From: Nostoc mirabile CHAB5784
Lineage (GTDB): Bacteria; Cyanobacteriota; Cyanobacteriia; Cyanobacteriales; Nostocaceae
NCBI RefSeq assembly: GCF_020829645.1
Contig: NZ_JAIVFS010000008.1
Span: 1 to 64,000 of the forward strand
Length of the DNA: 64,000 nucleotides
Reading direction: 5' to 3'
A program made the position numbers and the translations under genes. The notes under the pieces were generated by a model that did not search any database, was not told the origin of the DNA, and worked only from the letters and a program-made list of their open reading frames with translations. Positions 36,704 through 46,826 of this stretch are shown here, piece by piece (positions within the stretch are counted from its first letter, which is position 1; every line of letters starts with the position of its first letter).

Positions 36704-37906
36704 ATGAAACTTTGTATTGTTACTCATAAAATCAAAAAAGGTGATGGTCAGGGGCGGGTAAATTACGAAGTTGCTCAAGAAGCAATTTGTCGTGGTCATC
36801 AATTGACATTATTGGCTAGTGAAGTTGCACCAGAACTAGAGGATAATAGTCAAGTTAATTGGATTAGAATTCCAGTAAAAGGCTATCCGACAGAATTTGT
36901 GCGGAATTTCATATTTGCCCAAAAAAGTGCAGATTGGTTACGTCAACATCGCTCTGAGATTGATTTAGTTAAAGTCAATGGAGCAATTAATCTGGCTGCG
37001 GCTGATGTGAATGCTGTACATTTTGTCCACAGTTCATGGTTGCGATCGCCTGTTCATATTTACCGCAACCGTCGAGACTTATATGGTTTCTATCAATGGC
37101 TGTTTACGGCTTTTAATGCCCGTTGGGAAAAGCAGGCTTTCCAAAAAGCGCAGGTTGTCGTAGCTGTATCCGAAAAGGTCGCCCAGGAATTAGTTAACAT
37201 TGGTGTGCCACGTTCTCGTATTCGTGTAATTGTCAATGGCGTTGATTTAGAAGAGTTTGCCCCTGGTGAAAGCAATCGCCAAAAATTAGGTTTACCGGAA
37301 AATGTCACCCTAGCACTGTTCGCCGGAGATATCCGCACACCCAGAAAGAACTTAGATACAGTGTTGCACGCCTTGGCGAAAGTTCGCGATTTACATTTGG
37401 TGGTGGTGGGACACACCCAAGGTAGCCCTTTCCCAGAATTAGCAGCATCTTTAGGGTTAAGCGATCGCGTGCATTTTGTGGGATTTCGCCGTGATATCCC
37501 ACAAATTATGCAAGCAGTAGATTTATTTGTTTTTCCTTCCCGATACGAAGCTTGCAGTCTCGTATTGTTAGAAGCGCTTTCTTCAGGACTGCCTGTAATT
37601 ACTGCCACAGCCACCGGGGGTGGTGAGTTGGTGACACCAGAATGTGGCATCGTCTTATCCGACTCAGATGATATTGATGCTTTGGCTGTGGCGCTGATGT
37701 CCTTGGTGAGCGATATCCCGTTGATGCAGCAAATGGGCAAAGCTGCTCGCTCTGTGGCAGAAAAACATAGCTGGACTACTATGGCACAAACTTATGTGGA
37801 TCTATTCGAGGAATTAAGCAAGAATGCGGAACACCGTTCTCATACCGACTTATCGCCGTCCACAAGACCTATCACGCTGCCTTTTGGCGCTACAGGAGCA
37901 AACTAA
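36704..37906 (+). CDS. Family 4 glycosyltransferase
   Basis: A 400-residue GT-B enzyme. The start MKLCIVTHKIKKGDGQGRVN carries the acceptor-domain loop. Later motifs are VVAVSEKVAQELVNIGV, ALFAGDIRTPRKNLDTVLHA and the E-x7-E motif in RYEACSLVLLEALSSGLPVI. The last 83 bases overlap the start of the next gene in another frame, and the C-terminal tail (about 28 residues, HRSHTDLSPSTRPITLPFG) is not typical of GT4, so the overlap may be derived. Confidence 0.9.
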   Translation: MKLCIVTHKIKKGDGQGRVNYEVAQEAICRGHQLTLLASEVAPELEDNSQVNWIRIPVKGYPTEFVRNFIFAQKSADWLRQHRSEIDLVKVNGAINLAAADVNAVHFVHSSWLRSPVHIYRNRRDLYGFYQWLFTAFNARWEKQAFQKAQVVVAVSEKVAQELVNIGVPRSRIRVIVNGVDLEEFAPGESNRQKLGLPENVTLALFAGDIRTPRKNLDTVLHALAKVRDLHLVVVGHTQGSPFPELAASLGLSDRVHFVGFRRDIPQIMQAVDLFVFPSRYEACSLVLLEALSSGLPVITATATGGGELVTPECGIVLSDSDDIDALAVALMSLVSDIPLMQQMGKAARSVAEKHSWTTMAQTYVDLFEELSKNAEHRSHTDLSPSTRPITLPFGATGAN

Positions 37907-38753
37907 ACCCGTCGATCAGGTGATAGTGGTTGTCCGTGACACGGATGCAGAAACTTGGGAATTTCTTGCCCAATTCAAAGCCCACAACTTGCCATTGCAT
38001 ACCGTGAAAGTGACGCAACCGGGGGTAGTAGCAGCCCTCAACGCCGGACTAGCAGCAGTGGAGGGTGATATTGTTTCCATTACTGATGATGATGCTGCAC
38101 CTCACCCAGATTGGTTAGAGCGCATCGCCGCTTACTTTAGCTGTGATCGTCGCCTCGGCGGTCTTGGTGGGCGTGATTGGATATACCACGGCAGCAAATT
38201 AGAAAACGAATCCCGCCCAGTAGTCGGACAGTTGCAATGGTTTGGGCGAGTGATTGGCAACCATCACCTGGGAGTGGGAGAACCCCGTGAAGTCGATATT
38301 CTCAAGGGCGTAAACATGAGTTTTCGTAAAGAGGCAATCGGACAATTGCGCTTTGACGAGCGGATGCGCGGCACTGGAGCGCAAGTACATTTTGAAATGG
38401 CATTTACTCTGACATTAAAACGGGCTGGTTGGAAGATAATTTACGATCCTAATGTTGCTGTAGATCACTATCCAGCAAAACGTTTTGATGAAGACCAGCG
38501 AAATAATTTTAATGAAATTGCCTTTATTAATTTAGTCCATAATGAAACTTTAGTTTTACTAGAGCATTTGCCATTTGTCCGGCGGATTATATTTTTATTC
38601 TGGGCAGTATTCGTGGGTACATGTGATAGTTTGGGTTTCGTACAATGGCTGAGATTTTTACCTAGTCAAGGGCAGTTGGCAGGGAAAAAATTGCTGGCAT
38701 CCTGGCGGGGGCGTTGGCAAGGATATAAACAATTCGTAATTCGTAATTCGTAA
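37824..38753 (+). CDS. Family 2 glycosyltransferase
   Basis: A 309-residue GT-A enzyme starting MRNTVLIPTYRRPQDLSRCL, a complete GT2 N-terminus, with the acidic site VSITDDDAAPHPDWLERI. ATG 37824 has an AGGAATTAAG stretch upstream and lies 83 bases inside the preceding gene, an unusually long overlap. The C-terminal residues FVIRNS and the stop are encoded by an ATTCGTA heptamer repeat. Confidence 0.88.
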   Translation: MRNTVLIPTYRRPQDLSRCLLALQEQTKPVDQVIVVVRDTDAETWEFLAQFKAHNLPLHTVKVTQPGVVAALNAGLAAVEGDIVSITDDDAAPHPDWLERIAAYFSCDRRLGGLGGRDWIYHGSKLENESRPVVGQLQWFGRVIGNHHLGVGEPREVDILKGVNMSFRKEAIGQLRFDERMRGTGAQVHFEMAFTLTLKRAGWKIIYDPNVAVDHYPAKRFDEDQRNNFNEIAFINLVHNETLVLLEHLPFVRRIIFLFWAVFVGTCDSLGFVQWLRFLPSQGQLAGKKLLASWRGRWQGYKQFVIRNS

Positions 38754-38762
38754 TTCGTAATT
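38731..38762. repeat. STRR overlapping a glycosyltransferase stop codon
   Basis: Tandem AATTCGT units span the last codons and the stop (38751-38753) of the GT2 gene. Same unit as at 33314-33361 and 54916-54942. Confidence 0.85.
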
Positions 38763-38846
38763 GCAGACAGATTATTCCATTTTGAATTCTTTTTAAGTCT
38801 TTAGATTTACTAATGTGTAAATCTAAAATCTAAAATCTAAAATTGA

Positions 38847-40283
38847 ATGAATTCTAGACAGATACTTTTCAATAGTTTTTTACAAGAAAACTATTCTCCT
38901 GAGGAGCGATCGCAACAGGGTTGGATGGCGATCGCAGGCTTTATATTACTGACTGTAGCTTGCTATTTTGCTGGTGCTACTGCCGCATTGCGCCTAATTT
39001 ATCCGGTGATGGCTTTAGTAGTAGCCATATTTTTATACTTGCGGCATCCCATTCTCTACATCAGCTTTACCTGGTGGATCTGGTTTCTCACGCCTTTAGC
39101 TACCCGCTTGGTTGACTATCGGGTGGGCTGGGACGCTACCCGTCAGATGCTCATAGCACCCTACTTAGTAGTGTTTGTCACCATCGCAACATTCTTACGA
39201 CACTTTCCCCGCGCCTCACGTCAAGGGGGCTTGCCGTTTGTTTTGGCTTTTATCGGAGTCTTCTATGGCTTTTTAATCGGTCTGATTTATAACCCACCAA
39301 TCCCTGTAGCCCGCGGATTGCTAGATTGGCTCAGTCCGATCATCTTTGCTTTTCACTTATTTATAAACTGGCGAGATTATCCCAGCTATCGCCAGAACAT
39401 TCAGCGAACATTTCTTTGGTGTGTGTTGATTTTAGGAGCGTATGGCGTATATCAATTCGTCGTGGCTCCTGAGTGGGATAGGTACTGGCTCATAGAATCA
39501 AAACTATTCATGAGTTCTGGAAACCCTGTACCTTTTGGAATGCGTGTCTGGAGTACATTGCACTCAGTTGGCCCCTTTGGTTCTGTCATGCAAGCTGGGT
39601 TGCTGTTGTTATTTACCAGTTCAGGAAACTTAATTTTTCCTGCCTCAGCTGTTGGTTATTTGTCCTTTCTACTGACACAAGCACGTACTAATTGGGCGGG
39701 CTGGTTATTAGGAATAATTATGATCGTGGGTTCAGTCAAAACCCGGATTCAAATGCGGTTAATCACCATAATTGTAGTGATGGCAATTTGTGTTGTGCCA
39801 TTGACAACCATCGAGCCAATTGCTGGGGTTGTAGCAGCGCGTTTGGAAACATTTTCCAATCTTGAAGAAGATAACAGTTTTAAAGATAGATCGGGAAGTT
39901 ACGACAAAAACCTTGGTTTAGCCCTTTCTAATGGTCTAGGTAATGGGTTAGGAAATATTTGGAAAGTCAACGAAAAAACTGGTCAAATTGAAGTAGTGGT
40001 GATTGATAGTGGCATTTTAGATATGTTTTTCACCCTTGGTTGGTTTGGAGCCATCTTTTATATGGGTGGACTACTTTTTTTAATTATTAGTGTCAGCAGT
40101 TATGGAGAAGGTCGTTTCGATAGTTTTATCAGTGCTGCCCGCGCTATTGGTATCAGTTCTTCTACACAGCTAATTATCGGTAGCGGCATGTTAAGTGTGG
40201 CAGGGATGATTCTTTGGGGATTTTTAGCTATGGCTATGGCAGGACACAAGTACTATCAACATCAAAAAAATTATGAATTATGA
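38847..40283 (+). CDS. O-antigen ligase/polymerase-like membrane protein
   Basis: A 478-residue protein with about ten TM segments. The middle has FLLTQARTNWAGWLLGIIMI, similar to the Wzy_C motif region of O-antigen ligases and polymerases, and a large soluble loop (about 330-390, with SFKDRSGSYDKNLGLALSNG) precedes the last helices. Such proteins polymerise or ligate lipid-linked glycans on the periplasmic face. In this island it is the candidate Wzy-like polymerase. Assignment rests on topology and the short motif. Confidence 0.78.
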   Translation: MNSRQILFNSFLQENYSPEERSQQGWMAIAGFILLTVACYFAGATAALRLIYPVMALVVAIFLYLRHPILYISFTWWIWFLTPLATRLVDYRVGWDATRQMLIAPYLVVFVTIATFLRHFPRASRQGGLPFVLAFIGVFYGFLIGLIYNPPIPVARGLLDWLSPIIFAFHLFINWRDYPSYRQNIQRTFLWCVLILGAYGVYQFVVAPEWDRYWLIESKLFMSSGNPVPFGMRVWSTLHSVGPFGSVMQAGLLLLFTSSGNLIFPASAVGYLSFLLTQARTNWAGWLLGIIMIVGSVKTRIQMRLITIIVVMAICVVPLTTIEPIAGVVAARLETFSNLEEDNSFKDRSGSYDKNLGLALSNGLGNGLGNIWKVNEKTGQIEVVVIDSGILDMFFTLGWFGAIFYMGGLLFLIISVSSYGEGRFDSFISAARAIGISSSTQLIIGSGMLSVAGMILWGFLAMAMAGHKYYQHQKNYEL

Positions 40284-40601
40284 ATTAATCCAAAAATATT
40301 TGACTATCCTATTGCAATGTACTTGGATTAAGCATTTTCTCATTCTCTCTGTGTCGCGCCAGTTGCTACCCTTCTCCTGACGGAGACGCTGCGCGAACGG
40401 GAACGCGCTTGAGCGAACAAGTCGGGTAACCCGCAAGGGCGCACTGGCTTCTCTGCGCCTCTGCGGTTCGTTTTGGAGTTGTAAAAATTATCGGAACCGC
40501 TAAGTCGCTTTCTCTACGAGACACTACGTGAACGCGCAGCCTCTGGTAGAGAAGAGAAAAAAGGAAGAAGTTTACAAATTATTTAGGATTGATTATAGAT
40601 T
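40284..40601. repeat. Dispersed repeats in the gap before the last HEP-island gene
   Basis: No gene is seen. The right end CTCTGCGCCTCTGCGGTTCG at about 40453-40472 belongs to the AACCGCAGAGGC family, and CTCTGTGTCGCGCC at about 40349 resembles its other end. Between and after them are GGAGACGCTGCGCGAACG and TTTCTCTACGAGACACTACG type small repeats that recur near 54481-54520. Confidence 0.55.
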
Positions 40602-41714
40602 ATGAAAGCAATTATTGTAATGCCACTAGCCGAGCAACGAGGTGGCGGTGAAATGATGCTTTGGGATTTAGTACAGCAGGGACGTAATGCTGGTGTCGAG
40701 TGGCTGGTGATATTTTTAGAAAACGGCCCGATGGTTGAACAAGTAAAGTCCCTTGGCATTGATGCACGAGTTGTGGAAAGTGGACGTTTACGCCAAATCC
40801 ACCGTTTTATTGCTGCCGTTTTTCGGATAGCTGCGATCGCCCGCCGCGAACGTGCAGATATAATTGTCAATTGGATGTGGATCACACATATATCTGGAGG
40901 TCTAGCGGCGATGTTGGCGGGGTTACCTGCTGTATGGTATCAGCTAGAAGTGCCTAGTGATAAAACTTGGTTGGTGCGAATCGCTACTTTAATCCCAGCG
41001 CGTGCAATTATCACTCTCTCCCAAGATGGCAAGCAAGCACAGGCAGAGATTTGGCCCCACAGACCAACACTTTTGGTTTATCCTGGTGTTGCATTAGACC
41101 GATTTGAGCCTAATGCTTTACCTACTCCAGAAGAAGCACGACGAAAACTGGGCTTACCTTTACACGGGCCGTTGATTGGAATTGTTGGGCGATTGCAACG
41201 ATGGAAGGGAATGCACGTATTAGTGCAAGCGATGCCCAAAATTTTACAGAAGTATCCTGATGCTCATTGTGTGGTGGTTGGCGGTAAGCACGATTTAGAA
41301 CCGGATTATGAGGACTTCTTAAAAGCCGAAATTGCCGCCTTGGGCTTGAAAGAGCAAGTAATTATGGCTGGGTTACAGCGTAATATCCCGGAGTGGGTGC
41401 AGGCGATGGATGTATTCGTTCATGCATCGGATAAAGAGCCGTTTGGGATTGTGATTATTGAGGCGATGGCGCTGGGTAAACCTGTGATTGCTGGTGATGC
41501 TGGGGGCCCGACGGAGATTATTACCGATGGCATGAATGGACTATTAACACCTTACGGCGATGCGGATAAATTAGCGATCGCAATTCTCCGCTATCTTGAC
41601 GAGCAAGAATTTGCCCAAAGTGCCGGAATAGCTGCCAGACAACGCGCCCTCAATTTCTCAACGCAGAATTATGCTCAAAACTTTATTAGTGCAATTCGTT
41701 CTGCTAAGGCTTAA
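40602..41714 (+). CDS. Family 4 glycosyltransferase (last gene of the HEP island)
   Basis: A 370-residue GT-B enzyme. Motifs are MKAIIVMPLAEQRGGGEMML (acceptor-domain glycine loop), IGIVGRLQRWKGMHVLVQAM and the E-x7-E motif in KEPFGIVIIEAMALGKPVIA. The gene closes the plus-strand run; the next gene is on the other strand. A role in envelope glycan assembly is inferred from position. Confidence 0.9.
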   Translation: MKAIIVMPLAEQRGGGEMMLWDLVQQGRNAGVEWLVIFLENGPMVEQVKSLGIDARVVESGRLRQIHRFIAAVFRIAAIARRERADIIVNWMWITHISGGLAAMLAGLPAVWYQLEVPSDKTWLVRIATLIPARAIITLSQDGKQAQAEIWPHRPTLLVYPGVALDRFEPNALPTPEEARRKLGLPLHGPLIGIVGRLQRWKGMHVLVQAMPKILQKYPDAHCVVVGGKHDLEPDYEDFLKAEIAALGLKEQVIMAGLQRNIPEWVQAMDVFVHASDKEPFGIVIIEAMALGKPVIAGDAGGPTEIITDGMNGLLTPYGDADKLAIAILRYLDEQEFAQSAGIAARQRALNFSTQNYAQNFISAIRSAKA

Positions 41715-41868
41715 TCCTCAATACCGTTCGGTTAAAGAATTTTTTGGTTGAGGCAGGCAGGGGGAGAAGAGAAGCAGAGGGAGAGAAAAATTAATTACTG
41801 AACAATAACCCTTTTGCCTCCCCTGCTTATCCGAACCCTATTTTTAAGGGGAGCTACTGTATTTATCC

Positions 41869-42873
41869 TTAATCTTTCAAGAGTTGAGCTGCTAGCAACG
41901 CTAATGCTGCTGTACCAGCGATCGCACCCCACTGGAGAAGCGGATTTTTTTCTAGCCAGTCAGTAACGCTAAGTATAACTAAGTTACTATAATCTCCGTC
42001 AACTTTGTCGTGTTCAGCAACAGGTTGGTAAAAATTATTTGGTGCATCTTCAGACTTCGGCTCGGAACTACGCTGTAAGTTGAAGCCGACGAGCAGTAAC
42101 AGTGAATCTACTAATGGTGGTGAGATGCGCTGTACCAAATCTAATATTTTAGCTACATCCCCAACTAAGTAGTCACGAGTTGGATGTTCGGCTACATAGA
42201 GGATAGCATCAGCTACAAGTTTAGGCTCGTAGTAAGGTGGTATCCCGGCAGGCTTTACGCCTAATTTCGTCAGCCCATTGTTCCAGAAAGGGGTGTTGAT
42301 CACGGCTGGCTTCACACTTGTAACGCTGATAGGCCATTTTTCATGTTGCAACTCAACGCGCATGGCTTCGATAAAACCCTCGACCCCGTGCTTGGCTGCG
42401 GAGTAAGCACTTTGGTAGGGGAGCGATCGCGTACCTTCCATTGAAGAGACATGGATCAATGCCCCCCGTCCCTCACGCTTCAGATGGGGTAGGGCCGCCA
42501 TTGCACCATACACCTGTCCCATGAGATCGACATCAATGACATGCTTAAACTCTTCTGGTGTTGTATTGTCGAAAGTGGCAAAGATGCCGATGGCGGGGAC
42601 ATGTACCCATGTATCGAGTCGCCCGTAGACTTCTACAGTTTTATCTGCGATCGCCTTAACTTGATCAAATACTTCTACATCGGCCACAATATAAGTTGCC
42701 TCGCCGCCAAAACGTCGAATCTCTTCTACTAAAGACTTTAGTTTCGACTCACCGCGAGCCGAGACTACCACTTTTGCCCCGCGTCTAGCAAACTCAAGAG
42801 CTGTGATTCGTCCGATACCGCTAGAGGCTCCAACGACGGAAACGACCTGTTGATTGATTGGCTTTAATTGCAT
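41869..42873 (-). CDS. Short-chain dehydrogenase/reductase with a C-terminal TM segment
   Basis: A 334-residue SDR. It has the cofactor motif VVGASSGIGRITALEF, an IHVSSMEG strand and the catalytic YSAAKHG (YxxxK). The C-terminus adds a hydrophobic segment (LLQWGAIAGTAALALLAAQL) that could anchor it in the membrane. Substrate is unknown. It stands convergent to the HEP island and next to decayed genes, but its own frame and active site are intact. It is not a PhaB-type acetoacetyl-CoA reductase by length or ending. Confidence 0.87.
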   Translation of the reverse strand: MQLKPINQQVVSVVGASSGIGRITALEFARRGAKVVVSARGESKLKSLVEEIRRFGGEATYIVADVEVFDQVKAIADKTVEVYGRLDTWVHVPAIGIFATFDNTTPEEFKHVIDVDLMGQVYGAMAALPHLKREGRGALIHVSSMEGTRSLPYQSAYSAAKHGVEGFIEAMRVELQHEKWPISVTSVKPAVINTPFWNNGLTKLGVKPAGIPPYYEPKLVADAILYVAEHPTRDYLVGDVAKILDLVQRISPPLVDSLLLLVGFNLQRSSEPKSEDAPNNFYQPVAEHDKVDGDYSNLVILSVTDWLEKNPLLQWGAIAGTAALALLAAQLLKD

Positions 42874-43021
42874 AAATGTTACTCCTTAAAAGGGATTGGG
42901 AATTGGCGATTGGGTACTGGGGATTGGGTATTAGGGAAGAGGTTATAGGTGACAGGTGATAGGGAATAATCTGTCCCCTCTAACCTGTACTCTGTTCCCT
43001 TCTTCTGTTCCCAGCCCCTAG

Positions 43022-43424
43022 TCAAAGGTGATAAGCAAGAAACTGGTTCAACGCGTCGGTAAATAATTCGGGACGCTCGACTTGGGGTAAGTGACCAGAA
43101 TTGGGTATCAAAGCTAGGTGTCCTTGCTTTAAACGGCTGACTGCATCTTGAGCTTGGTAATTTGGCAAAACTAAGTCATTAATACCCCACACAACCAGAG
43201 TCGGCATCTCTACCAAAGTTAGAGATTCGAGTACTACCTGGTGCTGTCCTAATACATATACTTGAGAACGTAGTATGGATAAATTGGCTTCCAAAAAGCC
43301 AGGAAGCAGCCCCATTCGCTCTTGTTCTGCTAGCCATGCGTTGGGAACTTGCAAGGGATTAGCAAAAAGCAACGCCGCCCGTGACCAAGCCCTTTGCTTC
43401 GCGCCCAAAGGTGTTTTGCTCTTC
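43022..43424 (-). pseudogene. C-terminal remnant of an alpha/beta hydrolase
   Basis: The frame ending at 43022 encodes the last 110 or so residues of an alpha/beta-hydrolase: TLVVWGINDLVLPNYQA (catalytic Asp region) and LIPNSGHLPQVERPELF (catalytic His region). The N-terminal part with the oxyanion loop and nucleophile is missing. It is joined to a thiolase remnant upstream through unrelated sequence, so it is a dead fragment. Confidence 0.8.
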
Positions 43425-43804
43425 TGCGATCGCCCCGCCATAGACATTTAATTTTTCATAAGGAACGCCCAACTCCCGATTGAACAATACATTGCTTAGA
43501 GCAAATGCTTCGTTGTTTTCAAACAAATCAAAATCGTAAATTTTCATTTTGAGTTTGTCTAAAAGCTTGTTCACTGCCAAGATCGGAACTTCGGGGAACC
43601 GCCAAGTTTCTCCTCCTGTCCATACCCGGCGCTAAGTACATTACCAAAAATATACAAGTCTAGAGCTTCTCCTGATACTCCCACTCGTTCCAAGGCTGCA
43701 CGCATGGCGATCGCGCCTAAGTCTACTGGAGACAAATCTGCTAAGACACCTCCAAACCTACCAAGCGGTGTGCGTACTGCTGAGACAATATAAACTTCTT
43801 CCAT
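43425..43804 (-). pseudogene. Deleted PhaA-type acetyl-CoA acetyltransferase (thiolase)
   Basis: Two thiolase pieces lie next to each other in different frames. The N-terminal piece starts MEEVYIVSAVRTPLGRFGGV (43804 down to about 43616). The later piece has YDFDLFENNEAFALSNVLFN and YEKLNVYGGAIA (43580 to about 43425). The stretch between them in a whole thiolase, including the catalytic Cys region, is missing, as are the C-terminal residues after GGAIA. An inactive remnant of a beta-ketothiolase, probably once part of polyhydroxybutyrate synthesis given phaC nearby. Confidence 0.85.
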
Positions 43805-43816
43805 ACTTCTCATCAC

Positions 43817-44145
43817 GTTGGTGAATTAAAAATTGAAAATAATGAAACAACTTTGAATTTTAAATCAATTATTATTTCTAACTTCTGATAAGAAATTGCT
43901 TTTGTTTGAATGATTTATTTTGCCAAAATAAACTTATTAAAAACTGTAATATTAATTTACAATGATTTTGATAGCAATAAATCATTCTTTAGAAGTAAAT
44001 TAAATATTGTATAAAAATATAAGTATTAATATAAATAGACAGCATCAACACCATTCAATAGGAGTAAATATAATAATAGATTTTCCCAATAATTTTGAGT
44101 CGTTTCTCAGACCTTTCAACGAAGCCTAGAGGATGCTTTTCAATC
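43817..44145. other. AT-rich gene-free stretch
   Basis: Very AT-rich, with no ORF or recognised repeat, between the thiolase remnant and the cloverleaf element at 44146. Confidence 0.4.
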
Positions 44146-44317
44146 AGGGCTATTTCATTCTTATCTAGCCCGCCTCAGAATAAATTCTGAGTCTAATAGC
44201 GAAAGTCATCTTTAGATGACTCAGAAAAGGTTCTAGTCCGTTTTAACAGGCTTTAGGTATTAGCCTTAGCCTAGAACTTTAGTTCTGGGCGGTTTATGTA
44301 TACAATGAAATAGCCCT
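44146..44317. repeat. Cloverleaf-like inverted-repeat element, copy A
   Basis: Perfect 14-bp ends AGGGCTATTTCATT and AATGAAATAGCCCT. Inside, CCCGCC pairs with GGGCGG and closes three hairpins: CTCAGAAT-AA-ATTCTGAG, a long central arm starting CTAATAGCGAAAGTC, and AGAACT-TT-AGTTCT. Copies B (49211-49376) and C (52490-52620) share the plan. No ORF. Confidence 0.82.
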
Positions 44318-44343
44318 ACTTTTCAATAACTGGGAATCTACAA

Positions 44344-45282
44344 TTATTCTCGCGCCTTCAGCCAATCGGCAATTGTTCGCGGTAGGTCTTTTTGAACTTT
44401 GCTGCTCACATACATACCAATATGTCCAACTGAAAAGGATCGCACTGTATAATCAACACTGCCAACATATTTCTCAAGAGCTAAAGATGATGCCGGTAAA
44501 ACTAGATGATCCTGTTCGGCATAAATGTTTAAAATTGGGATGGGGATATTTCCCAAATCTACTAGCTTATTGCCAATCTCAATCTTACCTTTAATTAATT
44601 TATTTTCTTGATAGAAGTCCTTAATAAATTGTCGAAAAGTCTCTCTAGCTTGATCTGGACTGTCAAAAATCCACTTTTCCATGCGGAGAAAATTGAGCAG
44701 CTTGTCCTCATACTCAACAATCTCTAGTAGATCAATATACTTTTTGACACCCAACTGAAAAGGCTTCAGCATTACGAAGACAAAGTTGAGAAAGTTGCCA
44801 GGAATGTTACCTAAAGTGTCAACTAGAAGATCCACATCTAATGCTTGTGTCCCTAAACTGCTTCCACTCCAAACATTGAGAAGTCCTTCATTGATGTGAA
44901 AATCGACTGGCGTAACCATAGTAATCAGGTTTTTTACCTTTTCTAAGTAAAGAGAACTGTAGCAAAGGCTAAAGGTTCCCCCCTGACAAATTCCCAATAA
45001 GTTAATCTGCTCTAAGTTGTGGCGATCGCGGATGACATCTACACAGTTATTGATATACCCATTGATGTATTTATCAATAGTGAGCCAGCGATCATCTTGG
45101 TTAGGATATCCCCAATCAATCAAGTAAACATCTAGACCAAGTTTGAGTAAATTAGCAACAAGCGATCGCCCCTCCTGTAAATCTACAATGTAGGGACGGT
45201 TAACTAAGGCATAAACTATTGTACCCAACCAAGAAACACTATAAATAAATCCAGATTTTATATTATTTATAGCTAGTATCAC
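44344..45282 (-). pseudogene. phaC: Class III PHA synthase PhaC, N-terminally truncated
   Basis: A 312-codon frame from GTG 45282. From IVYALVNRPYIVDLQEGRS onward it matches cyanobacterial class III PhaC, with the lipase-like box GICQGG (catalytic Cys), Asp in YAEQDHLV and His in VGHIGMYV. The family's first 60 or so residues are missing; the 20 or so residues before IVYALV are unrelated. PhaC with PhaE polymerises hydroxybutyryl-CoA into storage granules. No phaE, phaA or phaB is intact nearby. It may be dead or a leaky remnant; the core is uninterrupted. Confidence 0.75.
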
Positions 45283-45336
45283 TTTTTACCTACATTTTGG
45301 TAGTCATTTCTTCTAGTTCTTTGAGGTGCTGTGCGT

Positions 45337-45753
45337 TCACAAGCCAGTTTGAGCATAAGGTAGAGGAATATCTGAAATAATGGCGGCAAAATCAGCTACT
45401 CTCTCTCTCAAACTTTTTGGCACAGATGACTCTTGGCTTAAAACGTTTTTTAATTGGTCAAAAAAGCGCCTTGTAATATTTTCGTGTCCAGAAAATAACC
45501 AGGGATTAAAAGGAACGATGATTGGTTTCTCTTCCTCTGGCTTTTGCTGAAGATAGTGAACTACAAAGTTTAATAATGTAGATTTGCCAGAGTTCCAAGA
45601 ACCGTAAACTGCAATAACGAAACCTTCAGGAAAGGTCATTTTGCAAATACTGTCCGCTAGATACTTGGCAAAGTTCGCATGTCCTAGCAAGTCTTTTTCG
45701 GGATCAACTAAAGAGCTATCTGCCGATATATCGTTAATTTCTGTCTGTGCCAT
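45337..45753 (-). pseudogene. N-terminal fragment of a KAP-family P-loop NTPase
   Basis: A 138-codon frame. FVIAVYGSWNSGKSTLLNFV is a Walker A motif, and EKPIIVPFNPWLFSGHENIT is typical of KAP NTPases, membrane-associated P-loop proteins usually more than 400 residues long and often linked to phage defence. Here the frame ends shortly after (DIPLPYAQTGL), before Walker B and the TM segments. It is probably a truncated remnant, though a short expressed protein cannot be excluded. Confidence 0.7.
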
Positions 45754-45761
45754 AAAAAATT

Positions 45762-46019
45762 TTGATTACTTATGTTGCGATCGCAGGTGCAGTTGCTGGT
45801 ATAACTGGAGCAATGGGTATCACTGTTGGTAGCTTTCTAACGATTCTACCTTTTATCGAAGGTTTGCTAGGGCTGTTTGTTCTCTCAGGCTTACTACGAA
45901 TGGCTGCACTTGTGCTTTTGGCTTTTGTTCAAGAGCAGCGCTCAGTACCAGTGGGTCAGCTAATGCGAGTCCTGTTTCCCATCAGGCCGTCAACTAATCT
46001 TATTGAAGTTGAGGAATAA
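45762..46019 (+). pseudogene. Small membrane protein or 5'-truncated remnant
   Basis: An 85-codon frame with only a TTG start (45762), eight bases from the divergent KAP start, so there is no room for a normal promoter. It has two hydrophobic segments (about residues 5-30 and 32-55) and a charged tail. I do not recognise a family. The lack of a good start and its place among broken genes suggest a truncated remnant. Confidence 0.4.
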
Positions 46020-46132
46020 GTTTTTAACTATTAATAGGGGCAGGGGTTGCCTTTCCTTACCTGCCTCTAATATTAAGTTCAGAACAACACTTATTTCAAC
46101 AACATCCCAGCAAAATATACAATTTCTGAGCA

Positions 46133-46826
46133 TCAACTCTCCGTTGCTAACCAAGCACGTAAAACTTCTGCCACTGTCCACGCTTGGGCAATACATCCCC
46201 GTGGGGTCATCGGAGCATCACCATCAAAAATTTCGCTGAGACTACCAACACCGTGTGCAGTCAGATGATTAGCCATTGGTTCCAAAAATTGACGGGCCTG
46301 CTCAGGATTTTTGTAGACGTGCAGGTGTGCTAAGACGAACGGCCCCAACAACCAACCCCAGACTGTTCCTTGGTGGTAAGCTCCATCACGTTGATACTGA
46401 TTACCACCCTATTTACCCTGATATTGAGGATGGTCAGAAGCTAGCGAGAGTCTTTCAGACACGCTACGCGATCGCAACCCATGAGAAGTCAGCAACAGCA
46501 AAACGCCATAGGGGAATTGTACCTTCCAAGGAAAAGCGTTCAATGTGTTGGTAACCGTGGGGACTGACGATACCATCTCCCCAACGATTAGTGTGTAGAG
46601 AATAAGAGCCTGTGTCATACAGGACAGTTTCATCTAGTTTAGCTAGCAGTAAGGTGCGACCCAGAGGTGGTTTCAATGCTGCTACCAGTAGTCCGTGATA
46701 GCGGCGGGTCAATAAACCAGCCACAGTCCCAGAGGCGTAACCACCAATACCGTTAGTAACTAACCACTCCCGCGACTCTGCAATGTCAAGATTGCCGCAA
46801 GTTTCCCGCCCAAATTCTATACACAT
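46133..46826 (-). pseudogene. Glycogen debranching enzyme (amylo-alpha-1,6-glucosidase), internally deleted
   Basis: The N-terminal piece (from ATG 46826) reads FGRETCGNLDIAESREWLVT, then NGIGGYASGTVAGLLTRRYH and FSLEGTIPLWRFAVAD. The C-terminal piece, in other frames, has ASDHPQYQGK, then YQRDGAYHQ and [16 protein letters not shown], ending [15 protein letters not shown]. Several hundred residues with the catalytic centre are missing, and a short insertion sits near 46455-46475. Inactive. Confidence 0.85.
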
